A stretch of DNA of 38,043 nt, taken from NCBI GenBank assembly GCA_027604685.1, contig JADHYX010000180.1:4219-42261 (forward strand), in the 5' to 3' direction. This stretch comes from Lobulomyces angularis. Taxonomy: Eukaryota > Chytridiomycota > Chytridiomycetes > Lobulomycetales > Lobulomycetaceae. The notes beneath the pieces were generated by a model. The model had not been told where the DNA came from, ran no database searches, and saw only the letters and a list, made by a program, of their open reading frames with translations. The translations under genes were made by a program, and so were the position numbers. Below are positions 20,153 through 31,354 of the stretch, piece after piece. Each line of letters begins with the position of its first letter. The first letter of the stretch is position 1.

Positions 20153-21534
20153 ATGATGAAAATTCTCATTAACTTCATTTTGTTTTGGAATGTATTTTCT
20201 CAAGGTGTGAATCAACCATCCTCAAATCCTGTGAACAGCACAATTTCCATTCCTGTCAACAATACAATTTCAAATCCTGTGAATAACACAATTTCCAATC
20301 CTATCAACAACACATCACTTCCTTTTAACGGAACTCAATCGGAGGATTGTAAAATTTTAATTTCTTGGTTGCCAACTGTTTTTAACAAAACAGGTTAAAT
20401 AATAAAGATTTTTTAAAAGATTTATAAAAATTTTTTTTACTTCATATAGATTGTTGTAAAAGTACTGTAAACTTGATTCCTGGAACAGAAGGAGTATTAA
20501 AAAATATTACCTGTGATGCTGAGGGTCGTGTTACTGCATTGTATTTTAATTATTGTTCAGTTCTTACGATTTTTTTTTTTTAAGAAACATTGGTACTCCA
20601 TTTTGGGAAACTGTGTTAACAAATACAAAGTTACCTCCAGCTTTAGGCCAATTAAACAGGTAATATAAGGCCACTTAAACTTTTATAACTTTTTAGATTG
20701 GAGTATTTTGCGTTGACAGATTCGAACATCACAGGATTAATTCCAGAAGAGTAATATTAAATTTAAATTTTGTAATCTGAAGGTTTTTTTTTATCAGATT
20801 CGGTAATTGGACAAATTTATTAGGATTTTACGTTTTCAATAATTCACTAATCGGAAACATTCCTGTCAGTTTCAAAAATTTTAAGAAACTTACTGGTGAG
20901 TTGAAAAGTTTAAATAATATTTACCTTTCAAAATAATTTTTCACTTTAGAAATTGATCTGACAGAAAACCAATTCTCAGGGCAAATTGATAATAGTGTAT
21001 TTAGTAATTGGCCAAACTTGAAAGGGTTTTGGGTTGATGATAATCGATTTTCCGGCCAAGTTCCACCTGCTTTACAAAATGCGTTATCGTTGCAAGGGTT
21101 AGGATTAAGCTCTAACAACTTTTCTGGTCAGCTCCCAGATCTCAGTGGATTAAAATTTTTGGGTGTGGGTGGTGGCGAAACATGGTTGAATTTAGGTTAG
21201 TTTACTTTGCTGTATTTTTTTGTTTAAATTTGATGCAGGAATACCATTGGATAACACTTGCACGTTAGAAAAAATTGGCAGTGATGTTTGTTTTTCTGAC
21301 AACTTGAAATTCCCAGATATTTGTGCTTCTGATAATATCAACCGTCGTAAGTCATTTAGAAATATAAAAAAAAAAGGTTTTTAATTAAACAATATTACAA
21401 AAGGTTGTGGGGATTTTGTATTTACTGTTCCCATTCAGATTGGGATAGCAGCAGGCGCAGGTGCTTTAGTTTTTATTTTATGTATTATATGCTGTTGTTG
21501 TAGACGTCGACCAGCTAAATTAGAAAAAATGTAA
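20153..21534 (+). CDS. Leucine-rich-repeat single-pass membrane protein
   Basis: Eight exons: 20153-20393, 20450-20540, 20585-20659, 20697-20750, 20798-20895, 20950-21195, 21239-21346 and 21404-21534 (347 residues). A signal peptide (MMKILINFILFWNVFSQG) is followed by four tandem eight-residue N-glycosylation-rich units, a Cys pair (DCCKS), then about six plant-like extracellular LRRs: LEYFALTDSNITGLIPEE, LLGFYVFNNSLIGNIP, EIDLTENQFSGQI, GFWVDDNRFSGQVPPAL and GLGLSSNNFSGQLPDLSG. A Cys-containing cap precedes a TM (IGIAAGAGALVFILCIICC) and a very short Cys/Arg tail (CCCCRRRPAKLEKM) that could be palmitoylated. No kinase domain is present, so it resembles a receptor-like protein rather than a receptor kinase. 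This LRR type is found in several zoosporic fungi and oomycetes as well as plants; the ligand is unknown. Confidence 0.88.
20225..20320 (+). repeat. Four tandem 24-bp coding repeats (N-glycosylation sequons)
   Basis: In-frame 24-bp units at 20225, 20249, 20273 and 20297 encode NPVNSTIS, IPVNNTIS, NPVNNTIS and NPINNTSL. Each carries an N-x-T sequon. They form the N-terminal stalk of the LRR protein, just after the signal peptide. Confidence 0.9.
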
Positions 21535-21764
21535 AGCCAAAACAAAATGTAAATTTTATTTAATTTTTTCGTTTTTTTTTTTTTTAATTGTTTTAAAATT
21601 GTATCAAATTAAATTATTTATTTATTTAGTTAATATATAATATTGTAGTCAGAAAAAGGTAAAAAAATTATTTTTTTTATTTCAAGAATTGTTAAAAAGA
21701 AAAAAAAAATTGGATAATCTACATTTTTAAAATTGATAAAAAAAAAAAATAAATAAAATTTGAA

Positions 21765-22530
21765 CTAAGGTTTAAACATAAGTTTACTATTAAATGGATT
21801 CCAAATAGGAGTTATACTTTCACCATCACTTATAACTGGCTTGTAATACTTTTTTGGTTTTTTTCCACTGCTTTGTATAAACTCCTTTACTAAAGAATTA
21901 ATTTTAGATGATGATAAACGCTTAACAAATAGTTGTTTCTCTACTCCGTTATTATATAATGCTTTTATCTGCGGATACCTAAAAAAAAATTATTAATTCT
22001 TGAAAAAAAAAAATTGTATAATTACCTTTTTGGTGTAGGTTGCACTAAAAATTCAACATGCGGATTTTCTCTAGCTACAATAGGTAACGTTGTGCGTATA
22101 AAATTAACTAGACCTTGAGAAAAAGTTTTAGAATTTACGTCTAAAAAAAAAAAAAAAATTCATACCAATTGAAGTGCCACCAGCGTTTAATTTAGGTTGC
22201 TCGTAATGAAATGTAATTCTATTTATATAAGGAACAAATGCCCCTACTCCATTTTGCGCAACAGAAGATAAAAACTAAAAAGTTAAAAAACAAATTAACT
22301 TTTTAATTTGAGCTTACTGGCTTTTTTGTTAATTGATTCTTCAATGAACTTTGCTTTTTCAATACATTCAGTAGTTGATATGGTCCTAAAAGAATGTAAA
22401 AAATAAACAGAAAATTTAAAAAATAGTTAAAAAATTAAAATAATGATTTCAGTTTTGAAAAACTGTTACTGAAATTCATTTTTATTTGAAATGTATAATG
22501 TGTTTATTGTTAACAAGTACCTTGCACCAT
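21765..22530 (-). CDS. MRPL43: Mitochondrial large-subunit ribosomal protein mL43
   Basis: Five exons: 22530-22521, 22385-22318, 22274-22166, 22140-22026 and 21978-21765 (171 residues). The first exon is 10 nt (MVQ+G); the intron after it is 135 nt, the longest I assigned here. The protein matches the L51/S25/CI-B8 thioredoxin-like domain of mL43 in order: FLSSVAQNGVGAFVPYINRI (human VLHNGLGRYVQQLQRL), FSQGLVNFIRTTLPIVARENPHV ([22 protein letters not shown]), YPQIKALYNNGVEKQ (PRVVAEYLNG) and PIWNPFNSKL (GQWHPFTNKP). It is a structural protein of the mitochondrial ribosome, so the organism keeps mitochondrial translation. It is convergent with the LRR gene (about 230 bp). Confidence 0.92.
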
Positions 22531-22672
22531 GATTTTTTTTCTTTTTTATTTTGTTACCTCAAAACCCTGACTTTGAAATGAAAAAAATTTGGAAGAAATA
22601 ATCATATTTTATTAAGTTTATTAAAAATATCAAAATGATACTATAAATTTGGTTTTAAATTAAATGACAAAT

Positions 22673-23534
22673 TCAAGGAAATTTTTTATTTGAGTCAAAG
22701 TAACCCATATTTTGCCAAGCTTCCTTAGGAGTTCCACAATGCAACCACCTACAAAACCAAGTAAAAATACACTTAATATTACAAAAATAAAAAAATACCA
22801 TTTTTTTCCACTTCCATCCCCAAAATCAGCAGAGTTATTTGCAGATTTTTTTCCTACCTTTTTAATAGGTCTATTATTCTTTTTTTTGGTGGCAGAACTA
22901 GAATTGTTGTTAGAAACCTTATCCTTTTTGCTACTGTTAGAGGATTTTTCATTTTTGATTTGTGTATTCTTGTTGGTAACTTTTTCTTTGTCGGTTTTTT
23001 TGGCTGAAACTTCAGCTGAAAGCAAACCTTGCTTTACAACTGGACTTAAATAGCTCAATATACTCAGGTTTTCCTTAATTGACTCTAACTTTAAATGTTT
23101 TTTACTGGTTAAACAAATGTCTAAAGCTAAACTTTGAAACTCTGAATTCTAAAAAAATGTAAAAAAAAAATAAAAAATACTAAAATGAAGATTTTCAATT
23201 ATACCAGTTGAGTTTGAAGAGTATTATTATTCATTCCACTGGCATTTAAAGTATTTAACATAGGAGGAGATGATAAAGAGGGAGCTGGAGAAACCAAATG
23301 ATTTGGATAAACAGGAGAACATGAGCTATCCGAAACAGGAGTAATTACTTGAGGAGATAAATTATTAACAGGATTGAAATGCTGTTTCTGCGGTGGTTTT
23401 GCGAAAACATGACTGTTTTGCAGTTGAAGTTGTTGCAACAGTGGATTGATATTTTGAAAGCGTTGCTGCTGTAAATTTGGTCGCTGCTTCAAATTAAGGT
23501 AGTTTAGATTTTCTGAAGCATTGTGAAGTTGCAT
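22673..23534 (-). CDS. Gln/Asn/Lys-rich low-complexity protein, unrecognised
   Basis: Three exons: 23534-23205, 23148-22799 and 22748-22673 (251 residues). The first 110 residues are rich in Q, N, L and P (LKQRPNLQQQRFQNINPLLQ, SPAPSLSSPP). A predicted helix (SLALDICLTSKKHLKLESIKENL) and a highly charged K/S/N region (KKTDKEKVTNKNTQIKNEKS) follow. The final intron 22798-22749 is inferred: spliced, the end reads KKWWLHCGTPKEAWQNMGYF; unspliced, the frame runs to 22660 and would encode a membrane-like YFFIFVILSVFLLGF stretch. Because that stretch is a T-rich gt...ag segment identical in style to the other introns, I prefer the spliced form, a soluble and probably nuclear protein. The family is not recognised. 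Confidence 0.55.
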
Positions 23535-23689
23535 GGAGTTTAAAGTAGGTGAATAAAATATTAAAAATGATATTGAAGAATATTAAGTATTTAAAACTTG
23601 TATTGAAATTTAACTTTTATGCAAAGGAAAAAAAAAAAAAAATTAGTACATGAAATATGTAAGATAATAAAATTCTAGGAAGATTTAAT

Positions 23690-23880
23690 AGGCCTTGAGT
23701 GTCTGTGTGTAACGAACGAGGCATTGCAGCTATTCAATTTTGAAGTGTCGTTTGAGCTCCAACACCTGCCAAAGTAACATATATGCATATTTGCAGCAGT
23801 GCAATAACCAGAAACGACTTGCATTTTCAATCTTTTTTCAGCACTCAACGCAGTGCAGCTAACAAAAAATTTCCTACCAA
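23690..23880 (-). pseudogene. Possible decayed MYND finger (relic of a gene like the one at 6524)
   Basis: This patch is markedly less A/T-rich than its surroundings. On the minus strand one frame reads HCVEC, a stop, then KKIENASRF, HCCKYAY and ELKRHFKIE followed by another stop; the adjacent frame supplies CYFGRCW between them. Read across frames, the order C-x2-C ... C ... Y-C-x4-C ... H resembles a MYND finger interrupted by stops and frameshifts, with spacing close to that of the intact gene at 6524. One frame (23923-23675) is open for 82 codons and Cys-rich, so a real unrelated small gene is the alternative. Confidence 0.35.
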
Positions 23881-24102
23881 ATTTACTTACTTTAACCTCC
23901 CTCTTCCAATGTTCTTTTATCATATGATATATATTATTAATAATGTTTTAAAATAATTGTTGACTGCCTTGCATTTAGCATATTTATCTTTTTAAAACTT
24001 ATTATAGCTTTAAAAAAATATAATCATTTGTAAATCGGAATAATACAAAACATCAAAAAAAAAATATATTTTTTTTTCATTAAACTTTTACAATTTGGAT
24101 TA

Positions 24103-25808
24103 ATGTCTTCAAGTAATGATAATATATCCTCAGAATTTACACCATTACTAGAAACTTCTCCTTCAAGTGTTCGAATTAATGAGAACTTGCACTTGTCATC
24201 GTCTTTAAAATCTTGTAAAAATTTTGCTTTTTCCATACCTTTTATTCTTATCTGTATTTCTAGCTTTTAACCTAGTTAATGTTCTTTTGGGTAAATTTCA
24301 TAACTTTTATTTAATTATCTGACTTCAAATATGTAGGAAGTTCCATTTTATCTCTACCTTTTGCCTTTAAACTAAGTGGATGGGTTATGGGGCTCTCGAT
24401 TGAAATAATCTTTTTCTTGGTTACTCTTTACACTGCATTATTAATGTCATCTCTGATGGTACTTTATCAATAATTTTTTGTCATAGTTTATTATAAATTT
24501 AATGCTAGAATGAAAAAGATGACGAGACAGACAGTAAGAAAAAAGATTTGGTATATTATTACCATTAAATTCCCTTCTTTACATTTTTTCCTTTATTTTT
24601 AGAAAACTTTTGCTGATATCGGAAGAGCAGCATTCGGAGACAGCGGAATGCTTTTTACCTCGATACTGTTTACAGTTGACTTATTTATTGTATCTGCCAG
24701 TTTTATAATTTTATCTGCAGATTCCTTCTGTGCTCTATTTCCAAGTTTAAATTTGACTTATGTGAAAGTAGTTATTGTTTTGTGCCTCACACCATTTACA
24801 TGGGTAACGATGACTTTTTATAAAATTTACCGCATTCTTCATTGACACAACTTTTTTAGTTCAATAGTTTAAGCATTCTTGCATATGGTTCATTTTTAGG
24901 AATTATCTCTTTGATAAATTTAATAATCATAGTATTTTATGACGGGTACTATATTTTTCGGTTCTCTATTATTGATATTGCCTTTTTTTTTAAGACTCTC
25001 TACCTCTGTTTCACCTGGAAGCATTTTAAACCCTGCAGATACAATTTTATTTCCTTCGAGTTGGTTTGAGTTTCCTATGGCATTTGGATTATTGATTGCA
25101 GGTTTTGGTTGCCATACTGTCATTCCTCAAATTTTTGTGGAAATGAAGAAACCAAAGCAATATAAAGTGATGGTTACTGCTTCGTTTAGTTTTGTAGTAG
25201 CAATATACATTTCTTTTGCTGCTATCGGGTATCTGATGTTTGGAGAAACCCTTATGCACGAGGTATTTTTTAAGATTTATGTTTTTTATAATTTTTCTGT
25301 CTCTAGATTTCTCTGAATTTATCAAATAACAAAAACTATAATTTATATTTAACAAATTTCACTATTTGGCTAATTGCTGTTAATCCGTTAACAAAATTTC
25401 CACTAACAATGTCTCCTGTGAATCAAAACTTGGAAAGAATCCTAGAAAAAAAATTTGTTGATTTTAAGAATAAACCAATTTATACTATAATTTTTAGAAG
25501 TTTTAATTGTTTGCTAGTTTTACTCGTCACTATTTTATTTCCTGGTTTCAACAACGTTATTGCATTATTAGGTATACTTTTAAATAATTTTTTTAATGTT
25601 TATTTTGTTGGTAGGAAGCATGTTTACCATGACTGTAAGCGTAGTTTTTCCCTGCTTGTGTAATCTTCGATTAAAAGGTTGCTGGTTCGGAAAAAATGAA
25701 ACTGCCACGTTGAGTAAACCTGAAGAATATTTAAACTGGTTTTTGGTGTGCTCTGGTGGTATTGTTGGTCTAATTGGGACAATTTGGGCTTTCATTCCTG
25801 TTAGTTAA
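24103..25808 (+). CDS. Amino acid/auxin permease family transporter (AVT / SLC32-36 like)
   Basis: Nine exons: 24103-24214, 24264-24290, 24337-24458, 24509-24550, 24603-24803, 24860-24945, 24995-25262, 25307-25571 and 25615-25808 (438 residues). A Ser-rich cytosolic N-terminus precedes TM1, whose FNLVNVLLGSSILSLPFAFK is the classical AAAP start (N-x-x-x-G-x-G-I-L-x-x-P), here with Ser-Ser in place of the usual G-x-G middle. Other family marks are GWVMG, AFGDSG, FGLLIAGFGCHTVIPQIFVE and TKFPLTMSPV. About 11 TM segments are present, ending near the C-terminus (VGLIGTIWAFIPVS). Relatives move neutral amino acids across vacuolar or plasma membranes by proton coupling; placement on the vacuole is an inference from the AVT-like look. 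Exons of 27 and 42 nt are needed to keep the frame. Confidence 0.9.
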
Positions 25809-26097
25809 AACCAATCATTTTAAATTAAATTATTTTTTTATTAAATTTATTTTTTTAATTTATAATGTTAAAATTTTGTTTTATATTTTTGCAATAAACA
25901 TTTTAGAAAAGGTTGAAAAATAAATATAAATTTTATAATCAAAAAAATTAAAATATAAAGAAGTTTATCACACAATATTATTAGAAATAAAAAATAAAAA
26001 AGAATAATAAATCTAACAAATTCTTAAAAAAGATTAATAATAAGTTAAACTAAAACTATGCTGCCAAAAGAAACAAAAAAAAAAGGATACTGACAAT
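25809..26097. other. Convergent 3' intergenic region
   Basis: 289 bp of A/T-rich DNA between the stop codons of the amino acid transporter (+) and the RRM gene (-). It has poly-A runs and AATAAA-like strings consistent with two 3' ends. No gene seen. Confidence 0.5.
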
Positions 26098-26528
26098 TTA
26101 CCAACGTTCACCACCTCTATCACCTCTATTACCACCGAAGTTACCACCTGGACTTGAACGTTTTGCGTTAGGATCAGATTCCGCAACCTAAATTAAAAAA
26201 AGATTAAAATACAAAGGTTAATAAAACAATAACGTACAGCAATTGGTCTTCCACCTAATTCGAAACCATTCAACTCTTCAATGGCTTTTAAAGCAGCTTC
26301 ATCGTCCATTTCAACGAAACCAAATCCTCTGGATCTTCCAGTTTCTCTGTCACTAATTACTCGAGCAGAAATAACAGCGCCATGCTGAGAGAATAAAGAA
26401 TTCAAATCATTATCATTGACTGACCAGGCCAAGTTTCTAACAAACAAAGTTTTCTCTAAAGTTTTTAAAGAAGTTTGAAATTGTCTAGATTGAAATTTTA
26501 AGGTTGGGGTTATTAAACTTCTAAACAT
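26098..26528 (-). CDS. Glycine-tailed RRM RNA-binding protein, probably mitochondrial
   Basis: Two exons: 26528-26238 and 26187-26098 (126 residues). Residues 1-25 (MFRSLITPTLKFQSRQFQTS) have Arg, Ser and Thr but no acidic residue, a typical mitochondrial presequence. One RRM follows with both RNP motifs: TLFVRNLAW (RNP2) and RGFGFVEM (RNP1), then EELNGFELGGRPIAVA. The short tail is Gly/Arg-rich (GGNFGGNRGDRGGERW). This is the layout of plant and fungal small mitochondrial glycine-rich RNA-binding proteins, which act in RNA processing or stability; the target is unknown. Confidence 0.9.
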
Positions 26529-26572
26529 TATATTTTTTTTTTAATGTTATGATTATGTTTTTTTTTTTTTTT

Positions 26573-26582
26573 NNNNNNNNNN
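26573..26582. other. Assembly gap (10 N)
   Basis: Ten N bases inside a T-run/A-run junction between the RRM start and the end of the CPSF_A-family gene. The homopolymers on each side probably broke the assembly. Confidence 0.98.
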
Positions 26583-26650
26583 AAAAAAAAAAAAATAAAA
26601 AAAAAAATTAAAAATAATAATAATTATAATACAAAAAAAAAAATTAAATT

Positions 26651-29600
26651 TTAAATACAAAAACCATTTAAAGTCTCAATTAAAAAAATAAAATTTTCTA
26701 TCAATAACAACAAGTCACTTTCATTTCTATACTTTTCTTTGTATTCAGTAACAGCTTTTTCGTTAACTTTTCCTTTTCTTAACCTCTCCTCTTCCTCATA
26801 ACTTTTTATATTCCAAATCAAAATGAAATTTAAAATTATTTCTACTTGAATGTTGTAACTTAAACTTAGGAAACTGGTTAATATTTCTCCATTTATAACA
26901 TTCACATTATTTTTTTCGTTCACTGCCAAAAAAAAAATTTTTTTAATTGTTAAAAAAATTTCAATTTGGAATTTTTTTAGTCTCACCAAATAATGGTCTT
27001 GTACTAGAATTTAGCATTAAGCAACCCTGAAGGATAATCAGTTTTTTGTAACTCTCTTTACTTATTTCAACAAAGGCGAATATCGAACCTAACATAGTTG
27101 ACCCATACAAGATCGCATTGGAAGTGCTGCTATTTCTAGAGATAGAAATAGAAGAAAAATCAGTATCGACTGATTTCAGTGCCTCATCATTAATAAATGT
27201 ATCTTTCCAACCCAAATTGATATCTTTGTTGAGAAATTTTTCATGAAAATCAAAATTGAATGTGTCATTTGGATGAACTAAATTTCCTTTTTGAATTTTA
27301 ACAACAACCTGACCAACGTTAATCAAAAATGAATTTTCTAATGTTTTTTCTATTTTCGATGGTGTGGAAAAATCTTTAAAATGAATTAGAAAGGTTTACA
27401 GAATTATAAATACCTTTCATGGATTTATTTTTACAAGTAAAACCAAAGAAATTCCCATCTTTGTCCGATCCAACTGCTAGATTATCTCGAATAGAAAAGC
27501 AATCAACGGTATACCGTGGCTGCCTATCACTATAAAACAATGTTATAAACCGAACTTGCTTTCAAAATAAGTTACCTAGCCAAAAACTCAAACTTTTTGG
27601 TTTTTGGGTCTAAGGTATAAAATGAAATAGATTCTCTCTCACTTCCAACAATGATTTTGTCCCCATTTGTCGACAATGAATGTATGTCGCTTCTCATCTT
27701 TATTTGAGCACCAGAAATTAAGCTATACAAAATTGGTTTGATTAAATTAATTTCATTTTTATCTTCTTACTATCTAGTGCTAGCATTTATTTTTAATTGA
27801 TATAATGTTCTTCCAGCTTTAAAGTTAATTGATTTGCATGAAAAAATATAAAAACAAAAAAGGTACCTGCAACTAACAAATAACTTAAAAAAAAAAAAAA
27901 AATTTAAATTTCTGCAGATTTTTTTGGTATTACCCATTTAAGTAAGAAACTACCGAAAATATGGAATTATTGCATTTAAATTCTCCTAATCTCCTGAATT
28001 TCAATTTTGAATTCTGAAAAAACATAGTTTGGAGTATTAGCTAAGATAATTCTATATTATTTTTAATTTACTGCATCTGTGTTATCTGTTGAACTGACAG
28101 ATTTTTTTTCGTTCTGTTTAAGATTATATACTAAAACCCTTCCCATTTCTTTCCCACTTTCCATTCCAGTTTCGACACCTTTTCTATAGCCAAAGGTTCC
28201 AATGCAAATATATCTTTTTTCCTTTTTTATGTCCCAAACTAAAAAAAGTAAAACATCAAAAAAAACATTTTTTTTAATATACTGGTTAGTGAATTACAGA
28301 CTTCATTTTTCGGAAGACACTCTTTTTGAATTATTTTACCACTAAAACAAAAAAATAGAATATAAAATTCTGCGTTAGATAATTATACGTTAATGGATCA
28401 ATAATTTTAATTTCGCTAAAGCAACCTCCACCATCATCCTTGAACGTAGTTGAGACTATTAGCTTTCCCGTGCAATGATCATATAAAATTCTACGTGGAG
28501 TCTTTAAATGTACACTTTTTTAAATAAAGTAGCAGAATAATGATTAATAAAACCTCTCCGATAATCTTCATTCGAAAGTCAATGGACTTTTCTTTATTAA
28601 TTTGCAAATTCAGCAGTGCGTTTTCACTGGAAATCGCCAAAAAATGTTGTGCTATGCCCAAAGAGTTTTTACCAAAAGGAAGATTGAATGGTTTTGCCAA
28701 ACTGATCTAATAATTTTTAATAAGATTAATAAGATTTTCAATGCTAATTTTTTTTTTTTTGTAATTACGGAGGGGTATGCTAAGCTGGTCAATAACAATC
28801 TTCCTCTTTTAATAAAAATTCTAGCAGATCTATTCGAGAAACAAAGTATATTTTTGTTGGCATCATTAGGAGTCTTATAGTCTATCAAAACAACTGGTAA
28901 AATACCAAAGCCAATTTTATGAATAAATTTTATATTATTTTCATTTAAAGAAAACAATAACAGATTTCCATCTCTCAAACCTAAATGTCGTCAAAAAATT
29001 AATGATATTTCATATTTTGTTTTTTTAAATCAAAATTTATGCATACCAACAATAATGTAATTTTTGGAACTACCATTTTCAAATTCTTGATAAAAACAAA
29101 CGGAATTAGGAATGTCAAGTCCAATATTGTTTTTTGAAAATGAGAAAGGAAAATCTTCTGTATGCAATATGTTGATAGAATTTACTTCATCATTTATTTC
29201 CAACGAAAGTAAAACCAGTGAAGGTTTATAGGTGCCGACTGCCACTAATGCAGTATCGTTCCTGTTAACAAAAAATTAATTCTATTAGCGAGAATTTTTT
29301 TTTATTAAATGTACTTTACTTTGAAGAGTTTAAAATATTACAACAACTCGGTTCCTCATTTAGACTGAATTGTTGAATTAAATCTATATAGAAGACATTG
29401 TTGATATTTTTTCTTACTAAAAGCTTTAAAAGTAAATTTTCTCCGGTTAGCAAATTTTTGGAAATAATTAACAAGCAATTTTTGATGCAGCTACAGTGCA
29501 AAAGTAAAGTATTTGCAGGTGAAATCCATTGAACCACTTAATTTTTTTAAACATTAAGATTATGATAACTTTCTAAACTTATACCGTTTTTCCCTGAAAT

Positions 29601-31354
29601 ATAGCAACCAGACATATGGGAATTTTGACACGTTACATAAACACCCTGACAGCAAACTAAAAGAAATTTTTTTAAAAAAAAAAAGGTAATTCTAGCAATC
29701 ATGGTAAACCTTGTACTAGATATGTATCGGAACTATCGTTTTCAAATGTTAAATTTCCAAAAAATAATGTGTGCTGCTCTCGGACAATTGCACTTTTTAC
29801 ACTGATGTCTTCAAAATGATACCCACCAGATTCCTCAAAGTTTTCATTTTCAAATTTTAACGTCTTTTTTAAAATCATTAATCGAGTTTCAAAGGGAAAA
29901 GTTATTGCTAAGTATGAATCATTTAACTGGTCTGACTGTCCCCCTAAAGCCCAAAAATTTAGAGCACTTCATTTTTTTTATTTTATAAATATTCTATGAA
30001 ATGCAAGGTAATACCCAGTTGTGTTATGAATAACTTCTCCTTTGACAGAAATTCCATTTTTTACCTCTCTAATAGCCCCCCCACGACTATTTCCCTTACA
30101 GTTTATGGGTGAATTCGTATATGAAACGTTGCTAGTAAAAAACATAGTATCTTTTCCCTCATTGTATAAGTCACATAACTTAAAATCAATAACTGGCGCC
30201 CAATTTTGAATGGTTTTTATCTTTTTGGTAAGAAGAATTTCTGAACTGAGGGTATTTCTTGTAATCTACACCATGCAATGTTGGTTAAAAAAAAAATAAA
30301 AATAAAAATAAAAATATGTACTTCTATAATTTCAGAGTCGCAGTTGTCCCCGAAAAGTATCAAGGTCTGAAGTTCTTCACTTTTTTCCATATTAACCTCA
30401 TTTTCTAACAAAAGCATAGATTTTACAGGTAAACGCTTTTCAACTAAGGAAATTTTCGATGATATTGGAGATATTCTCAATAATTCCTTTTTTTGTATTT
30501 TATAAAAATTTCCGCTTATTGAGGCAAAATAAATTGTACCAGCAGTATTTAGAGTCGAAGAAACTAGCTCTAAAAAAGTAAAAAAAATTGCAATAAAAGG
30601 GAAAAAATTCGTTTTTAATCTCACCATCTAGAGGTAAGTTTTGAACACACATCAAGGTTGCGCCATTAAATTTAAATACAGAGATTTCTGAAGTAGAAAA
30701 CAATAAAAAATGTTCCTCATTTTTTGCATTGGTAAGTTCATTATTAAAGGGTATAAAATGCAAAGGGAATGAATTCACTTCTAAATTTGCCAATATCTGG
30801 ATATCTTGCAAATCATTTGGTATAAAATAAATGTTAATTTTAGATGTTGAATGAGTGGCAAAAGTAAATTCACTTAAAAACTCGGTAATAATTATATCTT
30901 CTTTCACAAATATTTGTCTCAAACGTTTACTTTCTACGTTTAAAAATGTTAATACTTTGTTGCTGGAGGTTAATGCTACTGTTTCCAGGCTGTTTGTTGA
31001 AATTTTTAATAAATTTTTAACATTTAAAATTTCAGTTTCATAATCGAGAAGTAGATCTTGATTAACCAGCTTTAAAATTTTAAAATTGTTGTTAATTAAT
31101 AGATATAAGTGCTCCTTAACAAAAGCAGAATCAGAAATGGCAGATGTTGTTGAATACGATTTAATAACTTTGAAAGAATCTTGCTTCTGTTTATTATAAA
31201 TTGCTAATAAAACTTTTTGACTATTTATAAAAATTAGAGTTTTATACATTGATAAATGTGCTTTTTTCACTGATAGTCCAACTACCACTTCTTTCATATA
31301 AACATAAATATCACTATCTTTACCATCATTCATCTCCTGTATTGATAGAACCAT
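26651..31354 (-). CDS. DDB1 / SF3B3 / CPSF1-family (MMS1_N-CPSF_A) beta-propeller scaffold protein, divergent
   Basis: Nineteen exons: 31354-30625, 30569-30322, 30265-30015, 29966-29710, 29656-29585, 29536-29320, 29261-29047, 28980-28769, 28706-28554, 28501-28389, 28341-28298, 28238-28072, 28013-27934, 27883-27867, 27816-27771, 27722-27576, 27529-27414, 27373-26987 and 26922-26651 (1247 residues, close to SF3B3 and somewhat longer than DDB1). Family anchors in order: LILFGDNCDSEIIEI, NWAPVIDFKLCDL, ALVAVGTYKPSLVLLSLE, IIVGLRDGNLLLFSL, TPRRILYDH, GYLLVAAGRTLYQL, AILYGSTMLGSIFAFV and, in the CPSF_A end, NVNVINGEILTSFLSL. Such proteins are three-propeller scaffolds in the CUL4 ligase (DDB1), U2 snRNP (SF3B3) or mRNA 3'-end processing (CPSF1). 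Some anchors (TPRR, NVGQVVVKIQKGNL) lean to SF3B3, others to DDB1, and the first propeller is too diverged to decide. The start is the first ATG after an acceptor-like site; a 5' intron is possible. Confidence 0.85.

Noticed and set aside
22712..23053. Plus-strand 113-codon frame opposite the low-complexity gene
   Set aside because: It is the antisense shadow of the K/S/N-rich exon; Leu/Phe content mirrors the Lys codons of the real strand.
24024..24236. Minus-strand 70-codon frame starting MEKAKFLQDFKDDDK
   Set aside because: It is antisense to the first exons of the amino acid transporter, whose splicing (24214 to 24264 to 24337) gives a clear AAAP start.
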